Source: CAYWNA01 sp964459305 (GTDB taxonomy: Bacteria > Planctomycetota > Planctomycetia > Pirellulales > Pirellulaceae). From it: a DNA stretch of 64,000 nt. Both the position numbers and the translations under genes were made by a program. The stretch is taken from the NCBI GenBank assembly GCA_964459305.1, contig CAYWNA010000042.1:1-64000 (forward strand). The letters run 5' to 3'. This document shows, in pieces, positions 24,968-33,573 of this stretch (position 1 is its first letter; the number at the start of each line of letters is the position of its first letter). The notes below the pieces were generated by a model. That model searched no databases, had not been told where the DNA came from, and saw nothing but the letters and a program-made list of their open reading frames with translations.

Positions 24968-26254
24968 TCAGCGTGCTCCGGCATCGCGTCGGAGCTGCAC
25001 CGCGTAGACACGGTGAAGGATTCCGCGGCCGAAACAGTCAGGGCCTTTTTCTCCTGTCGAAAATAGGCCCCATGGTGTGTCGATCGGGTGATGCCCGGTG
25101 AAGCGTTCGAGGTTGGCGCCTGTGTGCGGCAATTTCTGGTCGGCGGATAGCACGTGCACTTCGGCAAATTGCTGGCCACCGTCTTCCGAGACGAACAGCA
25201 CGACGTCGCCTTTCACACCTCCGACCACACTCTGACCTCGGATCGCGATCAGGAACAGCCGGTCGTCCGAGTCGATGCTCAGCGTTCCCCAATATGTGTC
25301 AGACGCCTGATCGTTCGGCGGCACACGGTCGGATACGTCGAACGTTTGCCAGGCAGCGCGGTCAAAACGGTGGATGGTCATGCCGGTGTTCCGTCCAACG
25401 GCAATCCGTGGCTCGCCGTCGCCGCTACAGACTATGTTGACGACTTTGAGCGGTGTCTCTGAGCGGAGGAAGAACGCCTTGGATGCGGTATCGACCGGTA
25501 GTGTCACGGCCGAACCATCGGCCGCCTGCCAGGTTGTACCGCGATCGGGCGACTTGACGTGGCCGGCAAGTTTTGCCCGGCCGCTGTAATACAGGTTGAA
25601 TGCCACGTGCAGGCAGGCCGACTGGCTGATGGTTAGCGTGGCGTGGTAGTGCGTGTAACCTCTCCACGAATCCGGACACTTGGCCAACGCAACGGGCTCG
25701 CTCCATGTTCCGTCCCGCGGTTTGCGTTGATAGAGAAGTCGGAACGGATGACGGCGTTCCCGGCCGCCGCGATAGATCACATGCAGCGTGTCGTCCGGAT
25801 CGCAAACGAGGCTGGGGTAGGTCGGATGGGCGCCAAACCGCGCCATGGCAACCCACTTGCTCGAATCGTTGGGCTTGGCGGTACGATAATGCTGGAACGG
25901 TTCACCCGCATGCGGCCCGAAGACGACGTGAAGAAAACCGCGAGAGTCGCACGTCAGTGCCGGACCGCCATGGTTGTCCTCGCCGTCGCCAATGTGGACC
26001 GGCTTTGACCAACTTTGAGACTCACGATCGAATGTCGCGACCATCGTGCGCGAAATGGAGTCGAGCCATGCGACGTGGGTCTTCTGGTCGAGCGAGACGA
26101 TTTTGTTTGTACTGGCATACCTTGTGGCGCGCGTCGAACCCCGCTCGGACAGCAGTTTGACCTCTGCCACCGACAGCCGGCTCTCAGCTCCTGCAACGAA
26201 TTGGCCTAGACAACATACAGCGGTGAGACACAAAAGGCTGTTTCGATGGAACAT
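24968..26254 (-). CDS. Exported BNR-repeat (sialidase-fold) protein
   Basis: Protein of 428 aa with a signal peptide (MFHRNSLLCLTAVCCLGQFVAGAE). The sequence is a beta-propeller of the BNR_4-like kind: HVAWLDSISRTMVATFDRESQ, GGPALTCDSRGFLHVVFGPH, YPSLVCDPDDTLHVIYRGG, HATLTISQSACLHVAFNLYY and DTYWGTLSIDSDDRLFLIA. Such proteins include polysaccharide lyases and sialidase-like enzymes. The Asp-box SEDGGQQF is visible near the end. It is read in the same direction as the ceramidase-like gene upstream, with a perfect palindrome between them. The catalytic residues cannot be assigned, so the chemistry is open. Confidence 0.75.
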   Translation of the reverse strand: MFHRNSLLCLTAVCCLGQFVAGAESRLSVAEVKLLSERGSTRATRYASTNKIVSLDQKTHVAWLDSISRTMVATFDRESQSWSKPVHIGDGEDNHGGPALTCDSRGFLHVVFGPHAGEPFQHYRTAKPNDSSKWVAMARFGAHPTYPSLVCDPDDTLHVIYRGGRERRHPFRLLYQRKPRDGTWSEPVALAKCPDSWRGYTHYHATLTISQSACLHVAFNLYYSGRAKLAGHVKSPDRGTTWQAADGSAVTLPVDTASKAFFLRSETPLKVVNIVCSGDGEPRIAVGRNTGMTIHRFDRAAWQTFDVSDRVPPNDQASDTYWGTLSIDSDDRLFLIAIRGQSVVGGVKGDVVLFVSEDGGQQFAEVHVLSADQKLPHTGANLERFTGHHPIDTPWGLFSTGEKGPDCFGRGILHRVYAVQLRRDAGAR

Positions 26255-26291
26255 AGCCAGACTGTCCTCATGATGGTTGCTCAGTCGAACC

Positions 26292-26350
26292 GTGGGATAG
26301 GCTTCCAGCCTGTCAGATCGTTCGGCCGACAGGCTGGAAGCCTATCCCAC
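26292..26350. repeat. Perfect palindrome of the GTGGGATAGGCTTCCAGCC type
   Basis: Arms of 23 bases (26292-26314 and 26328-26350) pair without mismatch around a 13-base loop. It lies in the 127-base gap between two minus-strand genes and could reduce read-through or stabilise the upstream transcript end. Confidence 0.85.
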
Positions 26351-26381
26351 AAGAATCGGCCATTTGTTCTCGGCCCATAGC

Positions 26382-28526
26382 TTACCGGACTGATAATGCT
26401 CTGATTTCTGTCGCTGGGAGAGCGCGATCGAATACGGCGATTTCGTCCAAGCGGCCTTCCCAATTCGATTGATTATCACAGCGTCCGCCGAAAAACAATC
26501 GGTCAAAACCGGCAGGAAAGCTAGCCGGAGTTCTTACGTCGATTTCAGGCTGCGATTCTCCATTCAGGTGAATCCGCACTCGATCGCCGTCGCGAACGAA
26601 CACCACGTGGTACCAGGTCCAACGCTGAATTTCCGTGCGGCCCACGACCGGCTTTGCTCCCTCGGAATCGTCGCCGTGCAGGAAAATCAGCTTACCCGGC
26701 TCGGTTGCCGTGCCACCGATGCCAAGATGATCCCCGTCGGAGCCGAGGCCAAGGTCGCGCCCGCGAGACAACATCCATCCCGCGGTCTCGCGGGCATCGG
26801 CCGGCATCCCGTTCCAGAGCCAAAGCGACACGGAATATTTGTCGCCCAGATTGGCGATTCGTGATCGCAGTCGTCCGCCCGCGAAATGGGCCGCTCGATT
26901 CGTCTCGCCGCCTATGCAAAAACTGTCCGAGAGCGGGCCTTCCAGGAAGTACGCCATGGCAGGCTCGTAGAACGCATCGCGATTCTGTCCCGTCGAATCA
27001 GCCGCGAGGGGACCGGCGAATTCATCCATTCGACAGTAGGCGGCGGGTTTGGCTTTCAGGATGGCTTCGCAAGCAGGTCCGCAACTCTGTTTGAAGTCAC
27101 GCCGTGGTCGGCCTGCCACCTCCTCCAACAGCCCGAGCGCCGTTTCGACGATCTTTGGCTCGGCCTCGATTTCCAGGCCGGCCGAACGGGCAGGCCACGT
27201 GTTGTAACCTCCCAGCAAATACTGCTCGGGCGGCGGGATGTAGCCATCGCCGCCGTTGGCCAGTTCGATCACCATGTTGTTTGGCAGCGGGCTCTGCAGT
27301 TTCACCTTCAAGCCCGTCAATGCATAGGTCTCATTGGGCGTCGTGGCGATGCCAATGTCGCCAATGCGCAGCGCCTGGACCACGATCTCCGTGGCTTGCC
27401 GCTCGTGCAGGATGATCTGTTCACGCGCGTAGACTTCTTGGGTGTCTTTCGGCAGGCGATCACCCATCTCGTCGACGATCCGTTGAGCCCACTCCAGAAG
27501 CTGCTCGTCGGGGACACGATATTTTAGATTCAGCCGCGCCTCGGACATGGCCAAATCCGCGTCCGCGTTGTGGACAATCTTCTCATAGGCAGCCAGCGCG
27601 ATTTTCAACAAGCCATCTGCGTACTCTTGGACCTTATAGCCCTCCACTTTCGACGGTTCGGCTCTTGTGTAGTCGCGTCGCCAGATATCTCCACTGCAGC
27701 CATGGGACATGATGCCGACGAATGGCGGATGTTTCTCGTCTTGGCCCGCGGCAAGGCGCGACTTCAAGCCTTCGCAAAACAGTCCAAAGTAATCCGCACT
27801 GAGCGCCTGCACGCCGCCAAAATAGTGCATGGAGAAATTGGCCAGCACGGCGATCGGGCGTCCATCCATGGCTTGAAAAGAAATGAGCGAAAGATCGGGA
27901 TCCTCCGGGCCGGATTCGCCGACGACGTCTTCCCACTTGCGACCGGCATGCATGTTGGCGCGCACGGTTGGATTACCAAATGGGTCGTCGGCGATGCGAT
28001 CAGGCCGGCGAATCCACCGTCGAAGCGCCGTGTAGTCAGCCGCGTTTCCGACTGCCCAGCCCACCCGAGCCGGTTCGAGGTTCGCCTCTGCGGCCACAAG
28101 AGCTTCGGCGATTTTTTCTCGAAGAAACGGCACATACGTCGGATCGGCGTCCGTGCCCAGGCATCCCATGGACGCCGGTGCGGTGTGCGAGTGCGACGCC
28201 GAGATGAGCATGTGATCGGGTTGGATTTTCGTCCGCTGGGCCGCCAGCTCTTTCGCCTCATCCAGCAATGGGCGCGGCATCATGCAACTATCGACAACCA
28301 CGATCCCCAGACGATCCTGGCCGTCGTCCAGCACGATCGCCCGGGCGTTCACCGGCGTATTGACCTTGTCAGCGCTGCGGCTGCGCATGCCTCCGTTGAC
28401 AAAGACGGGAAACTGCTCCGGCGTCACGTCAACAACCGCCGCCCCGGCTTTCAATTCAGCAAAGGCGTCTTTCGTTGAGAAGAGAAGCAGGGCAAAGAGT
28501 AACAGAGTTGGCGATGGCAGTTTCAT
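26382..28526 (-). CDS. Neutral ceramidase-like exported protein with C-terminal LamG domain
   Basis: Protein of 714 aa with a signal peptide (MKLPSPTLLLFALLLFSTKDAFAE). Residues about 25-455 resemble the N-terminal region of neutral/alkaline ceramidases: AAVVDVTPEQFPVFVNGG, IVVVDSCMMPR, HMLISASHSHTAPASMGC with the zinc-binding HSH, FSMHYFGG and SHGCSGDIWRR. About 500-714 form a concanavalin-A/LamG domain (AAHFAGGRLRSRIANLGDKY, WTWYHVVFVRDGDRVRIHLNG, GRLDEIAVFDRALPATEI). Planctomycete proteins of this type are usually not true ceramidases and may act on glycans. The ATG at 28526 has AAAGGAG eight bases upstream. Confidence 0.82.
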   Translation of the reverse strand: MKLPSPTLLLFALLLFSTKDAFAELKAGAAVVDVTPEQFPVFVNGGMRSRSADKVNTPVNARAIVLDDGQDRLGIVVVDSCMMPRPLLDEAKELAAQRTKIQPDHMLISASHSHTAPASMGCLGTDADPTYVPFLREKIAEALVAAEANLEPARVGWAVGNAADYTALRRWIRRPDRIADDPFGNPTVRANMHAGRKWEDVVGESGPEDPDLSLISFQAMDGRPIAVLANFSMHYFGGVQALSADYFGLFCEGLKSRLAAGQDEKHPPFVGIMSHGCSGDIWRRDYTRAEPSKVEGYKVQEYADGLLKIALAAYEKIVHNADADLAMSEARLNLKYRVPDEQLLEWAQRIVDEMGDRLPKDTQEVYAREQIILHERQATEIVVQALRIGDIGIATTPNETYALTGLKVKLQSPLPNNMVIELANGGDGYIPPPEQYLLGGYNTWPARSAGLEIEAEPKIVETALGLLEEVAGRPRRDFKQSCGPACEAILKAKPAAYCRMDEFAGPLAADSTGQNRDAFYEPAMAYFLEGPLSDSFCIGGETNRAAHFAGGRLRSRIANLGDKYSVSLWLWNGMPADARETAGWMLSRGRDLGLGSDGDHLGIGGTATEPGKLIFLHGDDSEGAKPVVGRTEIQRWTWYHVVFVRDGDRVRIHLNGESQPEIDVRTPASFPAGFDRLFFGGRCDNQSNWEGRLDEIAVFDRALPATEIRALSVR

Positions 28527-28578
28527 TCGAAAGCTCCTTTCTGAGCGTGGCCTCGCCGCAGCCAGTATGATTCTTCCG

Positions 28579-28624
28579 TTGGAGTACAGCCTTTAGGCTG
28601 CGAAAACAGGCTGAAGCCTGGACT
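28579..28624. repeat. Palindrome GGAGTACAGCCTTTAGGCTG type
   Basis: GGAGTACAGCCTTTAGGCTG (28579-28598) and CAGGCTGAAGCCTGGACTCC (28605-28624) form an imperfect inverted repeat with a CGAAAA loop. Together with the palindrome at 28758 it fills much of the 428-base gap between the divergent ceramidase-like and sialidase-like genes. Confidence 0.75.
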
Positions 28625-28757
28625 CCAGCAAACCGGCCCCGGCATCTACAGCGTTATTATGTTCTGGAACGTCGAGTATAGCAATTCGCTCAGGCAACGG
28701 GTGCCGTCACTGCCGGGGCTCGCCGACTTTTTTGTGATGTTGACTGCTGTTCAAGAA

Positions 28758-28826
28758 CCATCCGTGTGCTTCTATCCGTGTGCCTCAGGCAATTGCTCAC
28801 GCCCACGGATAGAAACACACGGATGG
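28758..28826. repeat. Palindrome CCATCCGTGTGCTTCTATCC type
   Basis: 23-base arms (28758-28780 and 28804-28826) pair at 22 positions around a 23-base centre. The remaining bases up to the sialidase-like start at 28955 show no gene. Confidence 0.8.
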
Positions 28827-28954
28827 GAAACCATGGCCCTGCGAACCGTTGGGAAGATTCACCTGGTTGAAATTGGGAACGCCCTTCGATACGGTTAAAC
28901 CGTAACGATCGTGCGTAGGCGATATTTTTCGGGTCTTGACTGGGAGGCCGACTG

Positions 28955-30589
28955 ATGTGGATTATTCTGGTGCTACTGTCCGTCGCTCCTGCCCAAACAG
29001 GATTGCCGCAGCCAGCCATCAGTCTTGACTTCGAGGGCGCCCGCCTGTCGGCAGGAGCGACCTCGGCAGGGCGAATAGATCTTGTGCCGGGAAAGGAAGG
29101 CCGAGCTGCGCGACTTGCGCGCCCGGAACTGCCGCCGGACCTCACCGACACGGTGCATCAGGAGAAAGGTCGGCACTGTGGCTTCCCATGTCTGATTCGC
29201 CTGCAGAACGGCGAATTGCTGGCACACTTTCGCGAAGGGTCCGGCCACGTGGGCCGTGGTGTAATCAGGCAGATCCGCTCCACCGACGAAGGCAAAACGT
29301 GGTCCAAGCCTGTCACGATCTTCGAGGATCCTGAGTGGGATAGCCGTTCGCATTCGACGGGCGTCCAACTCAAAAACGGGACCATCTTGCTCGGGTTCTA
29401 TCGGCACGATCGCAAACGGGGCTTTCCGCTTGCCCGGGTGCTCCGGTCGACCGATGGCGGCGAGACGTACGATGCCATCGATCTTCCGAACCCATACACC
29501 GAGACGTTCGTCTACAACATCGGTCGGCCTATTCAGCTCGACGACGGTACGGTGCTTATGCCTTTCCACGGAGACCTGCCGGACAACCGTGGTCGCGTCA
29601 CCGGCATCATTCGATCCACGGACGATGGCCGGACCTGGGGTGACTTCTCGGTGATTGCGGTCGAAGGGCGTGCGTACTACGAGGCGAATATCCTCATGCT
29701 GCCCAACGGCGAACTGCTGGCCATGAATCGAACCGAGCCTGAGCCGTGGATGTGGCAGTGCCGCTCCAGCGACCGCGGATACACTTGGATCGAGCCGAAA
29801 AACTCCGGGATGCAAGGCGACGTGGGCGAGTTGCTACTGCTTTCCAGCGGCAACATCATGTGCGCCTACCGCAGCCAAGCGCCGCACACTTCCGACACGC
29901 GCGCCTCGGTCAGCCGCGACAACGGGCACACGTGGTCGAACGAAATCGTGCTGGACCCCAACGGCGGCGACCGCGGTTACACCAGCTCGATCCAATTCCC
30001 CGACGGTCGAATTCTGACACTCAACTACTCAACCAAAGAGGGCTGCTCGCAGATCCGCAGCCGTCTGTTCGACGAATCGGCATTCGACGATACCGAGCCG
30101 CCGCAGTTGCCCGGCCACATCAAGATCCCGTACTCTACCGATCTTCCGTTTCGCAAGTCGCTCACGCTGATGGCCTGGATCAAACCCGTCGAAGGGCACA
30201 AGTGGCAACGCATTTTCTGGAAAGACCGAGTCTTTTCGCTCTACTTGAACCAAGGTAGACTCGACGGCTGGGTGATGGTCGCTGCCGCTGGCACTGCGCA
30301 AGACGCGGTCAGCAAAACCCAGATCCCAATCGGTCAATGGACACATGTCGCCATGACCTACAGCGTCCATGACCCGCAGCACCACGTGCGCCTCTTCATC
30401 AACGGCGAGGAGGCGGCGTATGCGAACGTCGAGAAGACGTCTGGCGATCATCTCATTCGGGCGGCCGAGCGTCCGTTGTTTGTATCAACGCCTGAGACAC
30501 AGCTCGCATTTGACGGCCTGATCGACAAAGTGAGCGTCTATTCCGAATCGCTGAATGCGGACCAGATACGGCGGGTTATGGAAAGATGA
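28955..30589 (+). CDS. Sialidase-like exported protein with LamG domain
   Basis: Protein of 544 aa with a short hydrophobic leader (MWIILVLLSVAPAQT). Residues about 65-370 form a six-bladed sialidase-type propeller with the Asp-boxes STDEGKTW, STDGGETY, STDDGRTW and SRDNGHTW. An acidic residue in YYEANILMLPNGELLAM resembles part of the GH33 site, but the full arginine triad cannot be assigned by eye. About 385-544 is a LamG/concanavalin-like domain (KSLTLMAWIKPVEGHKW, GQWTHVAMTYS, FDGLIDKVSVYSESLNADQI). The start has GGGAGG eight bases upstream. It overlaps the next gene by ATGA, so the pair is translationally coupled. Confidence 0.82.
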   Translation: MWIILVLLSVAPAQTGLPQPAISLDFEGARLSAGATSAGRIDLVPGKEGRAARLARPELPPDLTDTVHQEKGRHCGFPCLIRLQNGELLAHFREGSGHVGRGVIRQIRSTDEGKTWSKPVTIFEDPEWDSRSHSTGVQLKNGTILLGFYRHDRKRGFPLARVLRSTDGGETYDAIDLPNPYTETFVYNIGRPIQLDDGTVLMPFHGDLPDNRGRVTGIIRSTDDGRTWGDFSVIAVEGRAYYEANILMLPNGELLAMNRTEPEPWMWQCRSSDRGYTWIEPKNSGMQGDVGELLLLSSGNIMCAYRSQAPHTSDTRASVSRDNGHTWSNEIVLDPNGGDRGYTSSIQFPDGRILTLNYSTKEGCSQIRSRLFDESAFDDTEPPQLPGHIKIPYSTDLPFRKSLTLMAWIKPVEGHKWQRIFWKDRVFSLYLNQGRLDGWVMVAAAGTAQDAVSKTQIPIGQWTHVAMTYSVHDPQHHVRLFINGEEAAYANVEKTSGDHLIRAAERPLFVSTPETQLAFDGLIDKVSVYSESLNADQIRRVMER

Positions 30590-31716
30590 CAGTGAGAGTT
30601 GCCGACCGTGGAATGGTATTCTTGGGCGAGGACGGTAGCGACCGCTCCAGCGCGTGTTTTCATGGCGCGTGTGTACTGCCCGGCGGGCGGTGGCTGGTCG
30701 GATTTCGAGCCTCTCCGAAGAAGGCCGATGCCTACCCGCAGCAGGTGCTGGTGACGTGGAGCGATGACGAAGGAAAGACGTGGTCACGACCGGCACAGCC
30801 GTTCGCGAATCAAGCTATTGCGAGTGTTCCCGGCGTCTGGCGTGCCGGTCAGCCAACGGCATTGGGCGGCCGGCGCGTGGCCATGGTGCTCTACTGGGTT
30901 GACGCATCAGCCCCTGGGCGCCCGTTTTTCAATGAACAAACGGAAGGGCTTCTGGATTCACGCATCTTTCTGACGCTGTCCGATGACGCGGGGGAAACGT
31001 GGAGCACACCGCGACCGCTCGATACCGCGCCGTTCACCATGCCCACGCCCATTACCGGCCCGGTTTTGCTGTTGCCGAGTGGAGAGTGGGCGCTGCAATT
31101 TGAGACCAACAAGCCCTACGACGATACCTCGGTCTGGCATCACAAATCGGTGCTGATGTACTCCCGGGACGAAGGCCTGGCCTGGCCGGAGTTCGCCGAG
31201 GTGACGGCGGATCCGGAGGCTCGTATCTTCTACTGGGACCAACGTCCCAACGTGCTGGCAGACGCTACTGTCCTCGACCTCTTCTGGACATTTGACCGGA
31301 ATAAGGCCGTCTATATGAACATCCACGCGCGGGCATCTGAGGACAACGGGCGCACGTGGTCCGATCTCTGGGACACAGGCGTGCCCGGTCAGCCAGCCCG
31401 GCCGGTGTCCTTGCCCAACGGGAGGATCGCGATGCCTTACGTGGACCGCCAGCGCACGCCGACCGTCAAGCTGCGCGTGAGCGCCGACGGCGGCCGGACT
31501 TGGCCGGAGTCGACGGAACTGGTCTTGGACGATCGGCTCGACCGGTCCCAGGAAGGCGGCAAGTCGTCGATGCAGGATGCATGGAGCGAGATGGCCGCCT
31601 TCAGCGTTGGATTGCCGACTACCGCCACGCTGCCGGATGGGGACGTACTGGTTGTGTACTATGCCGGCCCGAAGCCCGACCACACCGGTCTCTATTGGGT
31701 GCGGCTTCGGCCGTGA
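30586..31716 (+). CDS. Cytoplasmic sialidase-fold (BNR) protein
   Basis: Protein of 376 aa with no signal peptide; the start ATG overlaps the stop of the exported sialidase-like gene. Asp-boxes WSDDEGKTW, LSDDAGETW, ASEDNGRTW and SADGGRTWP are spaced about 60-110 residues apart, as in a six-bladed sialidase fold. WRAGQPTALGGRRVAMVLYW and LLLPSGEWALQFETNKPYDD are typical of bacterial exo-alpha-sialidase-annotated proteins in planctomycetes. Lack of export and tight coupling suggest action on an imported product of the upstream enzyme, but this is inference. Confidence 0.75.
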   Translation: MTVRVADRGMVFLGEDGSDRSSACFHGACVLPGGRWLVGFRASPKKADAYPQQVLVTWSDDEGKTWSRPAQPFANQAIASVPGVWRAGQPTALGGRRVAMVLYWVDASAPGRPFFNEQTEGLLDSRIFLTLSDDAGETWSTPRPLDTAPFTMPTPITGPVLLLPSGEWALQFETNKPYDDTSVWHHKSVLMYSRDEGLAWPEFAEVTADPEARIFYWDQRPNVLADATVLDLFWTFDRNKAVYMNIHARASEDNGRTWSDLWDTGVPGQPARPVSLPNGRIAMPYVDRQRTPTVKLRVSADGGRTWPESTELVLDDRLDRSQEGGKSSMQDAWSEMAAFSVGLPTTATLPDGDVLVVYYAGPKPDHTGLYWVRLRP

Positions 31717-31752
31717 GAAGCGATCCCCGCAGAAACATAGGTGTTTGGTACC

Positions 31753-31820
31753 GTAGCCGAACTCGCCAGAGTTTGGGATCTTCCACTCCAGACGGTCCAA
31801 AGTCTGGCGACTTCAGTTGC
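31753..31820. repeat. Palindromic GTAGCCGAACTCGCCAGA repeat, copy 2
   Basis: Second copy of the element at 18540-18603. The left arm (31753-31776) equals the inverse of the right arm of copy 1. The right arm (31797-31820) has diverged at its end (TTCAGTTGC). The centre differs in sequence and length. Confidence 0.8.
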
Positions 31821-31986
31821 CATGAATTCTGACTCCATGTTTGCAGCGATCCCAGAAGGTGACGCTCATGCTAACGGGCAAAGCTGGCAAAGCCACTCCG
31901 CGCAGAAATGGCAATTTCCTGTTTGACATGATGCACTTTAGCGTTATGCTAATGTGCGTGACAGGAGAGCGGCGAGGGAGGTACGC

Positions 31987-32574
31987 ATGAATCCGTTTAA
32001 GTACGGGCTGGTCGTCAGCGGGGAGACTTCTGTCCGCGCCCCGAACTCATCAAGCAGATGACCGGATTCATTCAAGTCGGCAGTGTCAATGAACGTCGGC
32101 CCGATTGAGCCCGGCGAATTCACGTGCTTCCTCCGCCACAGATTCTCGCAAGGCAGACGAAAAGTCGACGAACCGGTGATGAGCAAGGTCTTTGAATGGG
32201 CCGACAACATACCCGGGGATATTCAGCAATTGTGTGCTGCGTTGTGGGACATCACATCCTACCGTGACCGCATCACCGAGGATCATATTCCGAAAGCACT
32301 GCAACTCATCTTTGCCAGGGAGTCGAAAGGGTACGAGGCAGTGCTCGTTCAAGTCAGCGGGCAGCAACTCCGATGCCTCGTTGGTCTCGCAAGGCTGGGG
32401 GGAAGTTCACCACTGTCGCAAGGGTTCCGGCAGGCTGTCGGAATCTCTGCGCCCGCATCCGTCCAGAGGGCGCTGAACCGCTTGGAGAAGCTCAAAATCA
32501 TCTACCGCCGTGAGGGTCAATACAAGTACGTCAGCCCATTTCTCAAGTCCTGGCTCATCTACAAGGACTTTTGA
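31987..32574 (+). pseudogene. Broken AAA+ ATPase (ATP-binding protein) gene
   Basis: A strong GGGAGG site precedes an ATG at 31987 encoding MNPFKYGLVVSGE. A one-base frame change near 32025 then gives FCPRPELIKQMTGFIQVGS in another frame. The rest, from about 32095 in a third reading, matches the C-terminal end of the same kind of protein: GPIEPGEFTCFLRHRFSQG, ADNIPGDIQQLCAALWDI, IFARESKGYEAVLVQVSG, LRCLVGLARLGG, a winged-helix-like stretch, and SPFLKSWLIYKDF. The P-loop, Walker B and most of the ATPase core are missing. This is a deletion plus frameshift remnant, so no working ATPase would be made. Confidence 0.75.
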
Positions 32575-32616
32575 GAGAACGTTACACGATGCAGTGTGAG
32601 CAACCGCAAGTAGCAT

Positions 32617-33534
32617 ATGGATGAGCGCAAAGACACACGAAAGGTCATTTGGTCAGCGAACCCGACGCCGTTCCGGAATGATGGCTCGCTGGACGACCGT
32701 GGTATCGACCGTCTGGTGGAGCAGCATCTGGAGTTGGGCGTGTCGGGGTTGTTCGTGGGCGGGACCTGCGGCGAAGGGGCGTTTATGCCCGACCGGCAAC
32801 GAACGCAGTTGGTCCGCAAGCTAAGGCACGCCGCAGGTGATTCGCTGTGCCTTGCCGCGCACGTCTCGGACACCTCGGCCGCTCGCGTGGTGGAGAACAT
32901 CCGCAGCATGACAGACGCAGGCGCTGATTCGGTGGTGATTGCCCCACCGTTTCTGGTTGCGGATTTCTGTAACCGTGACTTCCTGCGACGGTATTTTCTC
33001 GATCCGATGGAATCGGCCGCGGTCCCGGTGGGTATCTATATCCGTCCCGCGCTGGGAAAGATGGAACTGGACCTGGCCTTGTGGGACGAGGTTGCCGCAC
33101 ATCCGCGCGTCCAGTTCGTGAAAGACTCGAGCGGCTCGGCCGACTACGTCCAGCACTTTGTAGGCGTCAAGGCGCGCCGCCAAGAGTTGACGCTGTTGAC
33201 CGGATACGAGTTTAATGTCGTCTCGGCCGTAGCCTCCGGCTACGACGGGTGTCTGATGGGTACCGGCATCCTGAACGCCCGGCTGATCGGCCGGGCCCTG
33301 GACGCGTTGGCCGCCGGTGACTCGGCCGGGGCGGAGGAATGGCAACGGCGGAGCAACGAGTTTCTGTTCGATTTGTTCCGGAGGGACGTCAGCGGTTGGA
33401 TGGCCGGGCTGAAGTACGCCCTTGCCAAGCTGAATATCTTCTCGTCGGAATTCTCCCACCTGACATTCCCCATCACCGACGAGGACCGCCGGCGGATCGA
33501 TGCAGCGCTGGAACGGGAGCGAGAGTTCATCTGA
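32617..33534 (+). CDS. DapA/NanA-family (dihydrodipicolinate synthase-like) aldolase
   Basis: Cytoplasmic class I aldolase of 305 aa with a TIM barrel. The Schiff-base lysine is K169 in QFVKDSSG, and the supporting tyrosine is Y141 in VGIYIRP. The substrate-carboxylate loop reads GGTCGEGA (48-55), where the usual GGTTGE or GGTSGE has a second Thr/Ser; C51 is unusual. The family includes dihydrodipicolinate synthase, N-acetylneuraminate lyase and keto-deoxy-sugar-acid aldolases. Two sialidase-like genes upstream favour a sugar-acid lyase over a lysine-biosynthesis role, but this is inference. The ATG at 32617 has no clear Shine-Dalgarno. The mannosidase gene follows after 39 bases, probably in one operon. 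Confidence 0.82.
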   Translation: MDERKDTRKVIWSANPTPFRNDGSLDDRGIDRLVEQHLELGVSGLFVGGTCGEGAFMPDRQRTQLVRKLRHAAGDSLCLAAHVSDTSAARVVENIRSMTDAGADSVVIAPPFLVADFCNRDFLRRYFLDPMESAAVPVGIYIRPALGKMELDLALWDEVAAHPRVQFVKDSSGSADYVQHFVGVKARRQELTLLTGYEFNVVSAVASGYDGCLMGTGILNARLIGRALDALAAGDSAGAEEWQRRSNEFLFDLFRRDVSGWMAGLKYALAKLNIFSSEFSHLTFPITDEDRRRIDAALEREREFI

Positions 33535-33573
33535 GCCAGCAGGAGTGCCCCATTGATCGACAAGGAGTCTGCG

